Assembly: GCF_901933205.1 (NCBI RefSeq)
Contig: NC_044574.1
Location: 3,474,501 to 3,538,500 of the forward strand
Direction of reading: 5' to 3'
From: Camarhynchus parvulus
Lineage: Eukaryota; Chordata; Aves; Passeriformes; Thraupidae
Length of the DNA: 64,000 nucleotides
Shown in pieces: positions 47,046-59,393 of the stretch. How positions within the stretch are numbered: the stretch's first letter is position 1; each line of letters starts with the position of its first letter. The notes under the pieces were generated by a model. It saw only the letters and a list, made by a program, of their open reading frames with translations. It ran no database searches and was not told the origin of the DNA. A program made the position numbers and the translations under genes.

Positions 47046-48226
47046 CTTTGTGGTCCTGCATCCAGCATCCCTCCCACGCCAAACCCTGACCCCTCAGCCC
47101 CTCAAGCATCCTGCTCAGGGTGCAGGCATCCCCTCATGAGCTCCTTCCCAAAGCAGAAGGGACAGTCATGATCTTGCATTTGGGGACAGCTCCCTGCCAT
47201 GACTGAACTCTGCAGCACAGCTTGGACACAGCAGCTTGTGACTATAACTATATTTAACATATAGGAACATATTTCTGGCTAATTTAACCACGACTGGGTT
47301 TTTTTCCCAGTGATAAAAGCAGATCCTGTTTACACTGGTTTCCTCCCAGTGACCTGCCTCCATACATTGGGATGGGGACTGACCCTGCTGGTGAACAGGG
47401 GCTCTCCCTCAGCTTCCTCTTACTGTACACAGGAAATATTTCCTTGGAGTGTGTTTATCCATGATTTTTCAACTTTTTTTTTCTTCTTAAAAAAATAGTT
47501 GATTTAAAGGGCAGGCCAAGTGGACAGTTGGGATGATTTAACTGGTGCTGTCAGAGCATGGGAGATGTAGAGATTCACTGGGTATGAAAATGGACAAAAA
47601 ATATTATAGCTTCTTTATTAATTTATTTCCCTTGCTAATCAGTGCAGGAAATGACACATTTTTGATTTTCCTCACTTCTTTCATGCACTTTTTTTTCTTC
47701 CTTAAGATTTCACCCAACTTCCTTGAGCTGGGTTTTTGGCCCTGCAGAGAAGAAGAAAACTTGAAAATACAAGAAAATAGAAACAAATATTGCACAAGAA
47801 AAATGTTCATAAGGATGGTTTTGCTTAAAATAACCCACCCAATAAACACTTAACAGCTTTTTTATGTGAATTTTTTAAAAAAAGTCTGAACACCCAACAC
47901 TTGAGGTCGAATTAATTTTCCTTATGTTTTGATGAAAACATGTCAGCCACCAAAATGAAGGATTGTTTCTTACTGGGATGCTAAACTCAGCATGGGAAGA
48001 TCTCATCCATGGAATTTTGTAGCCCTATCTTCGCAGCAACACAGATTGCTGTGGAGATAAATTTATCTCATCTAATCTATCCAGTGACACCCAGAGATAA
48101 AGAAAACATGTGCCTCTCTCCAAAGTGAAGGGTTGACTGAAGCTTCTCATGTACAGCAGGATTTTAAGCACGTAGGGAGAAAAGATGGGATGAAGATTTT
48201 GTGTCTGCCCCGATCCTGATCCTGCC
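47046..48226. other. Upstream intergenic unique sequence
   Basis: No repeat family or exon recognised after the minisatellite cluster. Confidence 0.4.
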
Positions 48227-48813
48227 TGTTGGGACCCTGGATGCTGAGAATTTTAGATTTTCTGTGCTGTCAGGCACTGACCCCCAAGAGAACACTGCAT
48301 TTGACCTGAGGCCATGGAGAAGGCTTCCAAAATTGAGTGACAGAACTGGGATTGTGGGTGTGGAGTTTGAATAGAAGTGTGTGATATCACAGGGTGGAAA
48401 ACATAGAGTTTAAGGTTTTAGAATATAGTAATATATATAAAGCAAGATAGAGGGTGTAGGGTGGAGGCTGGTCTTTCTTCTTCACCTTCTTCTTCACCTT
48501 CTTCTCCATGAGTTTGGGTGGTATTGCATAATTGGATAAAAAAGTCCACATTGTGGGCTACAGGTGGTTGGTTATTGGGTTAAAATTAAAAATAATTTAG
48601 GTGTAATTTCTTAATTGGACAGTTTATCCTTAAAATGCCTTGTAGAGAGATGGGGCTCAATTTTTAGTTTGTTAGAATGAAGTGCTGTAGAACTCAGGGT
48701 TTGTGAGACTGTGACGTAGATAAGAACTAATAAAGATCTGAGTACAAACAGGAAATACCATCTCACACATTTAATCCCAACCCTGGCAAAAAAAAGAAGC
48801 AAAAGAATCCTCA
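48227..48813 (+). mobile_element. Complete solo LTR, family 1, with target-site duplication
   Basis: A 587-bp element starts TGTTGGGACCCTGGATGCTG and ends AATCCTCA. It is flanked by CCTGCC (48221-48226) and CCTGCT (48814-48819), a 6-bp duplication with one change. It is the best-preserved plus-strand copy of the family also seen at 13471, 23492 and 53610. Confidence 0.82.
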
Positions 48814-49605
48814 CCTGCTCTCCCTGGGTGAGCTCTCCTCCTCTCCTGATGTCTCCAAACACAAGTTGTCCCTGCTGCTGAGGGGTTGGAGCTGGCATGG
48901 ACTGCAGGGTTTGCATGGGGTGCAAGGATGGGATGGGAGAGAGGAAGGGGCAATTTTTGGTGGGGGTAAGAGCCTGGGGGCTGCCACATCTGCCCCAACC
49001 ACACAGAAAACCCTCGAGGTTTCTCTGATGCCTTTGCCCTCCCCAGCAGGGCAGGGAGAGATCACATCCTGTGCTGTCACTGTCACCTAAAGCACATCAG
49101 AGCTCACTGCCACCCTGTCACCACCTTGCTTTTCATCTGTTTCTCTCCAAATCAGGGCCATTTTGGTTAATTTAATTTTTAATTTGTTCCTAACAAGGAA
49201 CAGGTTTGTGCTGATGCACTTAAACCCAAATAAAAGCATTGGGGTAGGTCTGCATGGAGGAAATTGAAGTAAACATACAGAGGTGTGTGAGCACCTGGGA
49301 TCTTGCCAGTCAGGAGGTACAGCTCTTCCTTCTTGTTGCCTTTTATCCCTTTCCTCCTTCTTCTTTTACCCTTTTGGGGCAGAGGTTATCCTGGGATTGA
49401 GGTAGTGCCATTTGGTGATGTGAACAGAGCTCTTTAGATAGATAAAAAGACACACACATACTTGATGAGCAGTGTTTGTCACGCTGTAATTACATGTTAT
49501 GCCCAAATCTTGGAAAGGAAAGGCAATTTTTTGGTTCAAAGCACCAGAGCTTAAAGGATTTTGATCAACATTTGCAAACACTCTGGGGTTTATACCAAGG
49601 AGAGT
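48814..49605. other. Intergenic unique sequence
   Basis: No repeat family or exon recognised. Confidence 0.4.
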
Positions 49606-49705
49606 GGTACTGTGGGTGGAAGGTGTCCCTGCCCATGGCAGGGGGTTGGAAATAAATGATCTTCAAGGTCCTTTCCAACACAAACCATGATTCTGTGACT
49701 CTGCC
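49606..49705 (+). mobile_element. Short CR1 3' end
   Basis: Sense tail with GGAAGGTGTCCCTGCCCATG, AGGTCCTTTCCAACACAAAC and GATTCTGTGACTCTG. Confidence 0.9.
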
Positions 49706-50939
49706 CTTGCTCTGCAAAGGAAGATTATCCATGGTGCATCTGCCTGCAGCATCTCCTGGATCCAGAGCTGGGAGAAATGGATCCAGCTCACAGCCAATGC
49801 AGATTCATAACATTCATAATATTTAAGGCAAGTTAATAATATTTAAGTGTTTGTAAAGGTGGGTTTGAGTTACCTTGGGTAGGGCATCCAAAAATCCTTA
49901 GGAAAGCCAGGATCAGTGTTCACTGCTTGTTCCTCTGAGGTCCTGTCCAGCTCTGTTGGCTCCGGTGCTGCTCACAGGTCTTCCAACATAATAAAAATGA
50001 GCTAAAAGTGATTCCAAGGGATGGTTCAAACCTGTTCTGCTGCAGCTTTTGTTTCCAAACATGGGGGCTCTGGAGAAATTGGAGATCTGGACAATAATTG
50101 GGAGATGTAATGAGCAAAACCTGGGCTGGGAAATTGCTCCAGAGCATTAGAAATGTGGGGAAATTTGATTTTAATTGCGAATGTGTGTGTAAATTGTCCA
50201 CCTTTGTTGGTGTTGTGATGTTATTCTTTTTCCACCTAAATGATTCTAAGAAGTTATTTTGACTTTGTTAGAGTGAATTATTTTTGTTGATGTAAATGAA
50301 GTTTTTGTGATGAATGCATGTTTTGTTAATATTTTTGTATTCTTGCAATTTTATTTAAGTCTAGGAAAAACCAGGCTATGCTGTGAATGTTTATGGCTTA
50401 ATAAATGAGGCGGGGAGGAGAAGAAAATAGCTTTTATTAACTGAATGATAAAGGTGGGGGAGAAGAAACTCTGAGCATCCTCTAATGATATCTACTTAAA
50501 CCTGCTCAGATATGGATAACAATTCCCTTTCCCTTTGCCTTCCTGCTCCCACAAACCATCCCAGCCACTACCACATCTTACTACATTTACTATTTTTCCC
50601 CAGTTTTCTCCTTTTCATGGGAATATGGCTGTTCTGGGTACGGTTTAATTTTTAAATATTTGCTCCACTACTCAAGTGCTGTGATCCCAGAGCACACAAT
50701 GAAGGTCTGGGGTCCAAGCCCCTTTCCTGATGATGGATTTGTCTTTTCCAAAACCTCCTTTTATGGTGACTTTCTCCTCCCTCAGTGGGTTCCCTGTCCT
50801 CCGGGTTAGAAGGTTTCTGGTCTAGTCTAAACTTTCTTTTCTCCTTGCCAGCTGATGCAGAGAGCAATTTATTACCTCCCTCTTACAGGTTTTTAATTTA
50901 ATTTTGGAGCAACTGCATTGAGGAAAAAAAATGGAAAAA
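49706..50939. other. Intergenic sequence, partly AT-rich
   Basis: 50210-50420 is AT-rich with several GTTTTTGTGATG-like stretches that might be an old LTR, but I could not match it to any other copy here. Confidence 0.35.
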
Positions 50940-51130
50940 TAATCACAGAATGGTTTGGGTTGGAAGGGACATCAAAGACCATCTCTTTCCAACCCCCTGT
51001 GGGCAGGGACACCTTCTACTAGTCCAGGTGGCTCCAAGCCCCATCCAGCCTGGCCGTGGACACTTCCAGGGATCCAGAGGCAGCCACAGCTTCTCTGGGC
51101 ACCCTGTGCCAGAGCTCAGCACCCTCACAG
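50940..51130 (-). mobile_element. CR1 LINE 3' fragment
   Basis: The plus strand runs from AATCACAGAATGGTTTGGG to GGGCACCCTGTGCCAGAGCTC and ends at CACCCTCACAG, directly against the next LTR. Confidence 0.9.
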
Positions 51131-51435
51131 GTGCTCATGTGCTCCTGTGGAATGTGTTTGGAGATTGTTTACCCACAGCTGATTGTTTCATTGGATTCTG
51201 CTGTGAGTTGTTTTCGCTCTTTGGCCAATCAGGGCCAAGCTGTGTCAGGACTCTGGCGAGAGTCACAAGTTTTCATTATTATCTTTTTAGCATTCTGTAA
51301 GTATCCTTTCTGTATTCTTTAGTATAGTATATTATTCTTTAATATAATATAGTATCATAAAATATAAATTAGCCTTCTGAGAACATGGAGTCAGATTCAT
51401 CATTCCTTCCTTCATCTGGGGGGAGCCAAAATACA
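51131..51435 (+). mobile_element. 5'-truncated solo LTR, family 2
   Basis: It lacks the first part of the family but matches 1-390 from GGAATGTGTTTGGAGATTG onward, ending AAAATACA at 51435. It lies between two CR1 fragments of opposite orientation. Confidence 0.8.
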
Positions 51436-51436
51436 A

Positions 51437-51540
51437 TAGAGTGTGGCACTGGGTGCCAGGGTTTAGTTGAGGTGTCAGGGAATGGGTTGGACTTGATGAT
51501 CTTGAAGGTCTCTTCCAACCTTGTGATTCTGTGATTCCAG
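51437..51540 (+). mobile_element. CR1-type 3' fragment
   Basis: It reads GTGTGGCACTGGGTGCCAGG and GAAGGTCTCTTCCAACCTTG with a GTGATTCTGTGATTCC tail, the same subfamily as 25986-26255. Confidence 0.88.
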
Positions 51541-52421
51541 ACCACCAGCCATGAGTGCCTATGGACACACAGGCAGTGTGGGCGCTCAGGAGGTGCAGGT
51601 CTCCACCCCGCATCTCAGCCCCAGCCTGATGCAGTGGGCAGGAGCCAAGCAGAGAGGCTGGAGTTGCTGTGTGGAAGGGGAAGGGCTCTGAGAGCCATGC
51701 TGCTGTCTGGGAGGCCACAGCAGGTGGGATGAGTAGATAGAACAAGCAGATAAGTGTGGTTTATAGAGCTGGTGGGACATGTTTGTTATTTCAGTGGGAA
51801 TGTTGATGTGTTCAAAATGAAGCATTCCTCAGGGATGTTTTTTTTTTTTTTTGCCTTTTGCTCTGTTAAAAGCCATATAATAAAACACTCCAATACCAGG
51901 CAGAGCATTTTAGATCCACATTGCAAAACGCTTTTATTTTTTCAGGGAAAAATGAGCAAAGTATAAGGCAAATTACTTCAGAATGACTGGGAGAATTAGC
52001 AATTAGCAGAAAAATGGCTAATGACGGTGTAAAAAAAGCAGTCGCTGATGTATAGAATGAAATAAATAACAGCATAAGAGATAAATCACAGCAGAACCAA
52101 ATATATAAATAAAAATGCTACAAAAGGTCAAAATTGCAACAAAGAATTACTCTGTTATCACAGAAAAATATTTCTGTTGGCAGTTTTATTTCTTTGCGAA
52201 ATTTCACTTCACCGAAATGTCAGCGTTTATTTGCCATTACTGTATGTTTTCCTACCAGTTAGAAATCCAGGCCATCAGCTGCCTCAAATGGCAGGTATGG
52301 AATGAGCCCTGAACCAAAGCCCCTCTGATTTGTCACGGTCTGCCTCTCATGGTTGATTATTTGGCTCATAAATAAAAGCCCAAGAAACATTTTTTTGGAA
52401 AAGGACACCAAACTAGGACTT
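51541..52421. other. Intergenic sequence with an AT-rich, repeat-free block
   Basis: 51880-52300 carries clustered ATTAGC/TAATGA-type cores (around 51995-52025). A T16 run lies near 51838-51853. No gene is seen. Confidence 0.35.
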
Positions 52422-52700
52422 CATAGAATCAGAGAATATCCTGAGCTGGAGGGGACACACAAGGATCATTCAGTTCAACCGCTGTTCCTGCACAGACATC
52501 CCAACAATCCCACCCTGTGCATCCCTGGGAGCGTTGACCAAACTCTCCTGGAGCTCTGGCAGCCTCGGGGCTGTGCCCATTCCCTGAGGAGCCAGGGCAG
52601 TGCCCAGCACCCTCTGGGGGAAGAATATTTTCCTAAAATCCAACCTAAACTTTCCCTGGGACAGCTCCAGCTGTTCCCTTGGATCCTGGCACTGACGTAG

Positions 52701-53449
52701 TGTCTTGGTTTGAAAAGCCAGGTGTCTGCTAAGGAAGGCAGGAGCCGCCCTTGAAATGGAAAATGTAAACCCCTCCCTCTGAATTATCATAGTTTTTGAA
52801 ATTGAGGGGCTCTCAGGCAAAGATATGGGAATAGGAATAACAGTTCTTGGCTAGGAAAATTGAAAATACAAATGCAATAGTACAAAAAAAGAAAAAAAAA
52901 AAGAAAAACAAGAAAATGAACCACTGCCAGAGTCAGAATAGATCTGACCTTGTGTGTCAGGGTGGTGGCACAGCCCCATCCCATGGGGGCTCAGCCCTCC
53001 TGCAGTGCCAGCTGTGCTGCTGCTGGAGCAGGGATCCTGCACAAGGGGGGAGTTTTCCTCTGCAGCTCCAGGGCTGCTGCAGATGGGCCTGGGCTCCCTC
53101 TGGGAATGCAGGGCAGCAGAAAGCTGCTCCTCTGGGAATGCAGTGGGCAAAGGCTGCTGTGCAGTCCCAAACCTCAGATTGTATCCAGGTAGGAATGCTT
53201 GGCTCCTCCCCTGGGCGGAGCATCTCCCCATGGGATGATGGAATTTGATCAGCCCTGCAGGGACACTCACTGGTCATGAACAGAAGATAATTAATGATTA
53301 ATGGCCCATGAACAGCAGAGATCTCCTGGAGGGAGGATTGATTGTGGAAGAGATAAAGAAAACTGCCCAATGGAACAGAAGAGAACTGCCCCACCTCTGA
53401 CAGATGTGGATAGAATACCCCCAAACCATATCTTACAACCCAGGGCACA
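52701..53449 (+). mobile_element. Solo LTR nested in CR1 (family 5, about 749 bp)
   Basis: It starts TGTCTTGGTTTGAAAAGCC and continues with GTGTCTGCTAAGGAAGGC and CTCAGGCAAAGATATGGG, a very common passerine LTR beginning. It ends near CCCAGGGCACA. The exact right edge and target duplication are unclear. Confidence 0.78.
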
Positions 53450-53609
53450 CAGAGAGCAGAGATCAGAGCTGCCTCTGGGCAGGAGCTGCAGACCCCAATG
53501 AGTCTCCCCTCAGTCTCCCCTCAGTCTCCTGTTTTCCAGGCTAAACCAAGCAAGGGACCTCAGCCACTCCTCATATGGCCCCTCCAGACCCTTCACCATC
53601 TTCACAGCC

Positions 53610-54172
53610 TATTGGTTTCTCGAGGTTGGGATTGAAGGTACTTGGACAGCAGTTTATGTTTGGACTTAAGTGTTTATTATGTTTTATTAGTGAAACAGCT
53701 TCACAACTATGATTTTGGCAGCTTTTCATTAGCAAGGTACAAAATGGCTATCTCGTGTTACAAGGTCTTTTAAGACTAAACTATCTAATTAAGAAAGGAC
53801 ACTTAGATTATTTTCCCTTTTAACCCAACAACTGATCCCTAGAAGCCCGCAATGCAGAATTTTCTGTCCCATTACAAAACATCAGCCAAAGCCACGAAGA
53901 AGAAGAAAGAAGAAGGTAAAGAAGAACAACCTGCCTCTGCCGTAAAACTTCTATCTTTCTTCATATTTATTTCTATATTCTAAAACTCTAAATTCTAAGT
54001 TTTCTACCTTGTGATATTACACATTTCTAACCAACTACACACTTGTAATCCCAGGGCTATTAATCAATTTTGGAAGTCTTCTCCATAGCCTCAGGTTAAA
54101 TGCATTTTTTCTTGTGGGTCTGTGCCTTTCAGCACAGAAAGTTTAAAATTTTCAGTATCTAGGATTCCAACA
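53610..54172 (-). mobile_element. Complete solo LTR nested in the same CR1 (family 1, 563 bp)
   Basis: The minus strand starts TGTTGGAATCCTAGATACTG at 54172 and ends ACCAATA at 53610. It is flanked by ACAGCC (53604-53609) and TCAGCC (54173-54178), a 6-bp duplication with one change. It is in opposite orientation to the three other family 1 copies. Confidence 0.85.
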
Positions 54173-54230
54173 TCAGCCCTCTTTTGGACACTCTCTAATA
54201 GCTTTATATCCTTCTTGTATGACCCACAAA

Positions 54231-55947
54231 GAAGTTGTCATGACATGGTTCCATCCTGTCAGTCATAAGATAACCAGAAAACTCGAAAAAATCATTGATT
54301 GTCCCAACAGCTGATCTTTTGGTGGACAGGGAGTTGGGTAGAGAAATGGAGATGTTGGGAAGAGGATTTGCAAAGAGGATCCTGAGTGTTTGGCTTGAGG
54401 ACTTGCCTTTAGCAATCAGGAGCAGAGGACACTTGCAGGATATCAGGGTGATGCTGGGTGGCCAAGGGGTTGCTCTGTTGGCAGAGGTGGGCAAAAAGGT
54501 GACCACAAGTTTTAATCTAGGCCAGGAGGGTGCTTTAGAAACAAGGTAATGATCTTGATTCCGATAAAGCCCCACAGACTGGAGCCTTTTTGTAATTCTC
54601 TTTTTATGATGCATAAATATAAAGATAAATAAATATGTACTATTTCTATAAGTTCAAGTTACATTGTAATTTTTCCCAGGAGCTTGTTTGCTTTCTTAAG
54701 GGAGCACAGGGAGCTTGCAGGCTTCCACACTTCAATTTAACACAAGTAAGTAATAGCAAATATTAAAACATGGCACAAAAATGAGAGGCACAGGCTCAGA
54801 CTAAAATTAGACTGCAAACTGGGTGGTGCTCTTCAATTTTGCCTTCAGTTGGATTAACCAGAGTTACTTTAGGAGCTCATGACGGACTAAAAAGATCTTG
54901 GTTCAGTGTGTGTGAGGCTTTGGGTTGTGTTTAACAAGCTGCCTAAACCACTAAAGGATGAGGAATACATTTCAGACTCATTTATTTCTGTGGCATTAAG
55001 GAAGATCAGCCCCTGTCTGGGCTCCTCACTTCATGTCCACCTCAGGTTAGGAGTCAATAAAATTTCTGCCTGAAGGTGATGGGCTTGACCTGAGGGCAAG
55101 GACACATGGTGGGGGCACAGCCATGCCACGAGGGTGGCTCCCTGTGAAAACATCACCTGCAGGACAATTCCTGTTGCACTGATGTGTTCAGTCACCAGCT
55201 TTGTGTGCCTCCTGCTTCTTGGTGGTACTTTCTCTGTTTCCCTTTCAAAGCAAAGTTGGGCTGAGCTCAGCCACCTCTCTGCACCAGAATCTTCAGGGTC
55301 TCTTTGGCTCTATGACGTGGCCAGTGAGGGGTTGAGACAGTTGCATCCCTTCTGTAATGCCTCGATTTTTTTTCTTCTGATCAAATGGAATCCATTGCAA
55401 AGTGGAATCCTATGGCAGCACGAGAACATCTTATCCCTGTTTCAGCACCCTGTTGATCAGCTCAGCCTCCCCTGATGTTCCCATGGAAGTCAGAAATGCA
55501 TTTCTGTTTTTTTTCCTACTTGAACCCTCATGTTCTGCAAATCTCCTTATTAATCCAACAAGAAATGTCCCCTTGAGTGATGTTAATGTTGCTTAGTCTG
55601 GGAATATTATTTCCAGCAAAGAGATTGCACCTGAGTAAATATCCAGATTTGAGATGTATTTGAATAATGTCTCTAGCTGCTGAATATTGAACCTTCTGCA
55701 ACCCACAGAGCTAAAAGAATAATGAATTTAGCAACAGGCACAGCAATGGCTATGTGAAGGCATTAGCCAGATGTTTGTTTTTAGCAGGGCACGCGTGGGA
55801 TTGCCTTGTTCTCTTTCCCCTGGCTCTCAAGTGACTGCAGGGCTGCATTTCAGCTTTAGAAGCCAGAAGGGCACAACAGATTTGTCCTGGGCAGTAAAAG
55901 CAAAACCACATTACTGAGAGCTCTCTGGTCTGGAGGTGAACGGGTCA
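54231..55947. other. Intergenic unique sequence
   Basis: No repeat family or exon recognised. Confidence 0.4.
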
Positions 55948-56400
55948 GAGAATCACAGAACCACAGAATTCACAGAATGACCAGGTTGGAAGAGACCTTC
56001 AAGATCATCGAGAACAACACAGCCTCAACACCTCAGCTCAACCCTGGCACCCAGTGCCACATCCAGGCTTTGTTAAACACACCCAGGGATGGTGACTCCA
56101 TCACCTCCCCAGGCAGAAAATTCCAGAACTTTATCACCCTTTCTGTAAAAAAAATTTTTCCTGATATCCAACATGTATTTCCCTTGATGCAGCTTGAGAC
56201 TGTGTGCTCTGTTTCTGTCAGTGCTGCCTGGAGAAAGAGCCCAGCCCCAGCTGAGCACAGGCACCTTTCAGAAGCTGTAGAGAGTGATGAGGGCACCTCT
56301 GAGTCTCCTTTTCTCCAGGCTAAACAACCCCAGCTCTCTCAGCCATTCCTCACAGGGTTTGTGTTCCAAGCCCCTTACGAGACATTTTGCTGAAGGAATG
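55948..56400 (-). mobile_element. CR1-type LINE fragment
   Basis: The plus strand begins GAGAATCACAGAACCACAGA. It includes TGGAAGAGACCTTCAAGATC, GGCACCCAGTGCCACATCC and TTTTTCCTGATATCCAACATG and runs into CTCCTTTTCTCCAGGCTAAAC and CCCAGCTCTCTCAGCC. Confidence 0.9.
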
Positions 56401-57137
56401 ACCTTATTGCAATGGTTCTGGCATTTGGATGGCAGCATCAGTTTCTGATTAGCTGTTCCCAAGTGATCCTGGGCTGCTCTGTCCTTGCAGCCCATGAACT
56501 TGGCCCTCCAGGGCAGGGCTCTCTGCTGGCCAGAGGAGAACGGGCAGTGGAGAGAGGAAAACCTGCCCGGGGCTCCAGAGCTTGGAAGAGCAGCTGCTTT
56601 GGGACCCAGGGGCTGTATGCAGGTCGATTTTCCTGGTGGATGCCCATCTAGGGATGGAGCAAGGCTTGCAAAGCTTAAACGAGATGCCTTGAGTCAGGCT
56701 TGCCAGTGTGAGGATGGCTGTCCAGGTAGGGAAGGTTACGGAGCTGCAGCTTCCAAATTTCTGCAGTGGTGGTTTTGCATTTTGGTACAAGTCCTGTTCC
56801 TGCAAATGGGGTTTGAGAATTGCCCATGCGGTTCCAAAATCCCATGGACTTCAGCAGCCTTACCAATGGCTGCTGAGAAATGGAGATGGTCATCTCCTCC
56901 CCTTTTTTGCTGCTCTAAGGGGCCTTGGGCAGCACTGTTGGGTGAACTTTTAAACCCAAAGCTGAAACTTTTCGAGTAACCACACAGTGATTGGAGCATA
57001 CACCTTATTTTCTGTTTTACCAGGAAGATCCAAACCCCAAAAGTGGAATCAGATCTCCCACTGGTGAGGAAGTGCCCTCATTTACCAAGGGTGCCTTTCA
57101 AATTATACATTCCATGTGGAAGGAGGGGGTTGGAAAG
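56401..57137. other. Intergenic unique sequence
   Basis: No repeat family or exon recognised. Confidence 0.4.
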
Positions 57138-57351
57138 AAATTCAGAAATATTTTGCATATTTTCCCACGGTTCAAGACAAAGAAACAAAGGTATTAACCA
57201 AGATCCTTCAAGGGAAGGAGCCAAATTTCTCGTCTCTACATTTAGATTTCCTGGGCTGCCATGGTCCCTGTTGAGCCAGGCTCAGTTGCCCCTCAAGGCT
57301 GCAGGTTGTCAAGTCTGAGAGAGCTGAACTTTGGTCTGAGGATATTTTGAC
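57138..57351. repeat. Dispersed direct duplication, copy 1
   Basis: It runs from AAATTCAGAAATATTTTGC through CAAAGGTATTAACCAAG and TGAGCCAGGCTCAGTTGCCC to GAGGATATTTTGAC. The same sequence recurs at 60309-60517 at roughly 88% identity by eye. It is not a family that I recognise. Confidence 0.9.
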
Positions 57352-58827
57352 AACGCCAATGTGCAAAGAGCCACAATTTAACAGAGACCATTTTTGTCTG
57401 GGGATATCCATGTACCTCCCTCTTTTTCCTTTTCAGGCATTTCCTTGGAAGTCATAGAGGTTTGTGTTGGAAGGGACCTTAAAAATCTTCTCAGGACATT
57501 TGGTAGGGTCATGATTTCTTCTGGTGATTAATCCATAGGGTTTCTCAAGAGAGATGTAGATCAGGAGCAAGCTGCCAGAAGGACCTATTGAAATGAATCC
57601 TGATCTTGGTGATCAGGGATCTTGAGATCTAATGAGTCAATCAGACAAAAGACGTGACTTCCAAAGACTCATGGAAAGTGCTTTGGAGAAGACAATGAAT
57701 TATCTGATTTTGTCAGCTAATTAGAGCTGAATCAGGTCAAAGAATCAGTCATCATTAAAAATATCATCATATTATTTTTGGTAGGGACTAGAATAAAAAT
57801 ATACAGAGAGGAAAAGAATTAAAATACATTTCTGGAAAAGTGTGTGTTATCAGCAGCTTGACAGCCAGTGGGAGAAAATGGTACAGATTAGAGGCAGAAA
57901 TCTGGGAAGTGAGGCAGAGGGAAATTAGTAAGAATACACTGAAAAACAGTAGGAACCCGACACATTTTTTTCCCAGCTTCTGGATTGGAGCAGCAGCTGA
58001 TTTGCACAGTGCAGGAGTGAACAGGGAAGCGCAATAATCTGATACAGATGTCCCAGCAGTGAGTGAATCCTTGGTTTTGACAGCAGTTCTCTGGAATTCA
58101 GGAAATTACTGTGGTTAGATGCTAATGCTTTCTCCTGCTTTGCTTTGCTTCCAGGACGAGGGAAAATAAAACATGAAAAATGAACACAGATGTTATGGAA
58201 AGCTGAGAGGCTGGTCATGGAGTTTATTTTTCCCTCCTGATGTTTGAAGCCGTGTTTGCTGGAGAAAGTGTGAGGAGCAAATGTTTGCCTTAAGTTCTAT
58301 TTGTTTATGGAGAACGTAACAGCCAATTCCTAGAGCCAGCACAGACCAGAATTCAGGTCCTCACCATCCAGGAATGCTTCCTCATTCCAGATAATTCCAT
58401 GTGTTGGGGTCACATTAGCAGAGTGCTGAAGGGTCAGGAGAGAGGGTGAACTTGAGCAAAGTTAGCTTGTTGAATCCTAGGAAAATAATTTGTTTAGGAG
58501 AGCCCTAAGACCCAGTTGTGTATTTTCAGAACAACAATATATGAAAATCTCTTTGTAGAACAGCGGCCCACTTCTGACCACTTCTTATTTTATGAAACAG
58601 TTGGGTGCAGCACTGTACTAGTGAGAAATTCTGGATTTTCCTGCACAGTGGGCACATTGTGACAGTGATGGCTGTGGCACAGCTGCCAAATTATGATTAT
58701 CTAAGGTTGGATATTCTTTTGGCTGCAGATTAGCTGTTAAAGCAAAATTCAGCCAAAATTGCCAAGAAATGCATTAAAGAAGAGCAAAAGGGCTGGTGAG
58801 GATACCAAAGACAGAGATAAATACCAG
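57352..58827. other. Intergenic sequence
   Basis: A 50-bp worn CR1 3' end (minus) lies at about 57450-57500 (GTTGGAAGGGACCTTAAAAA). Otherwise no repeat or exon is recognised. Confidence 0.4.
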
Positions 58828-59002
58828 GAGAAGTTGTGGATGATCCATCCTTGGAAGTGTTCTAGGACAGGTTGGCCTTTGGAGCAACCTGGTCTAGTGG
58901 AAGGTTTCCCTGTCCATGGCAGGGATGTGGACTGAAACGGTCTTTAAGGATCATTCCAAGCCAGCCTTTTCTATGATTGTGACATTTCTATGATTCTGTA
59001 AT
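58828..59002 (+). mobile_element. CR1 LINE 3' fragment
   Basis: Sense CR1 with TTGGAGCAACCTGGTCTAG and GGTTTCCCTGTCCATGGCAG, and a repeated tail TCTATGATTGTGACATTTC/TATGATTCTG. Confidence 0.9.
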
Positions 59003-59393
59003 ATCCACTCTGCCTCCAGCTGTGGGAGCAGAATGCACCTGGGTACTCTGGTGAGAGTTTGGGTGGTAAATGCTCAGCAGAGGATACAGGTGTGTGACCA
59101 TCTGCCTGCTCTGCTCTTAGGTTCTTTCCTAGGATATTGCCACTGCCAGAGGAAATTCCCCAGGCTTTTTTGTCATCCCAGCAAGGCCACTTTTCATGTT
59201 CATACTGGGGGAAGAGGAGGAGTGAGGCTGTTGCATGTGATGATTCAATAATCTCGTCCCCCCAGAATTGCCCATGAAAATGGAATAATGAAATTGTTGG
59301 ACAAAACCCAGAGATTCAACAACCCCATACAGGCCAAGCAGCAGGACTCAGATAACATGTAGAGCAGACTTTTGGTCTCCGGAGTTTCCACCA
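59003..59393. other. Intergenic sequence
   Basis: Nothing recognised. Confidence 0.35.

Larger units (their letters stand above)
52422..54230 (-). mobile_element. CR1 LINE copy interrupted twice by LTRs
   Basis: Three antisense CR1 segments in collinear order make up one element: 52422-52700 (3' end), 53450-53609 and 54173-54230. The first ends GGATCCTGGCACTG. The second resumes at AGAGAGCAGAGATCAGAGC and reaches CCTTCACCATCTTCACAGCC. The third resumes CAGCCCTCTTTTGGACACTC and CTAATAGCTTTATATCC. Both junctions are continuous in the CR1 consensus order that I know. Confidence 0.85.

Noticed and set aside
46561..47171. Open frames with GQQRGQQRGDS-type repeats
   Set aside because: These are translations of minisatellite C. 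There is no start context or similarity to a protein family.
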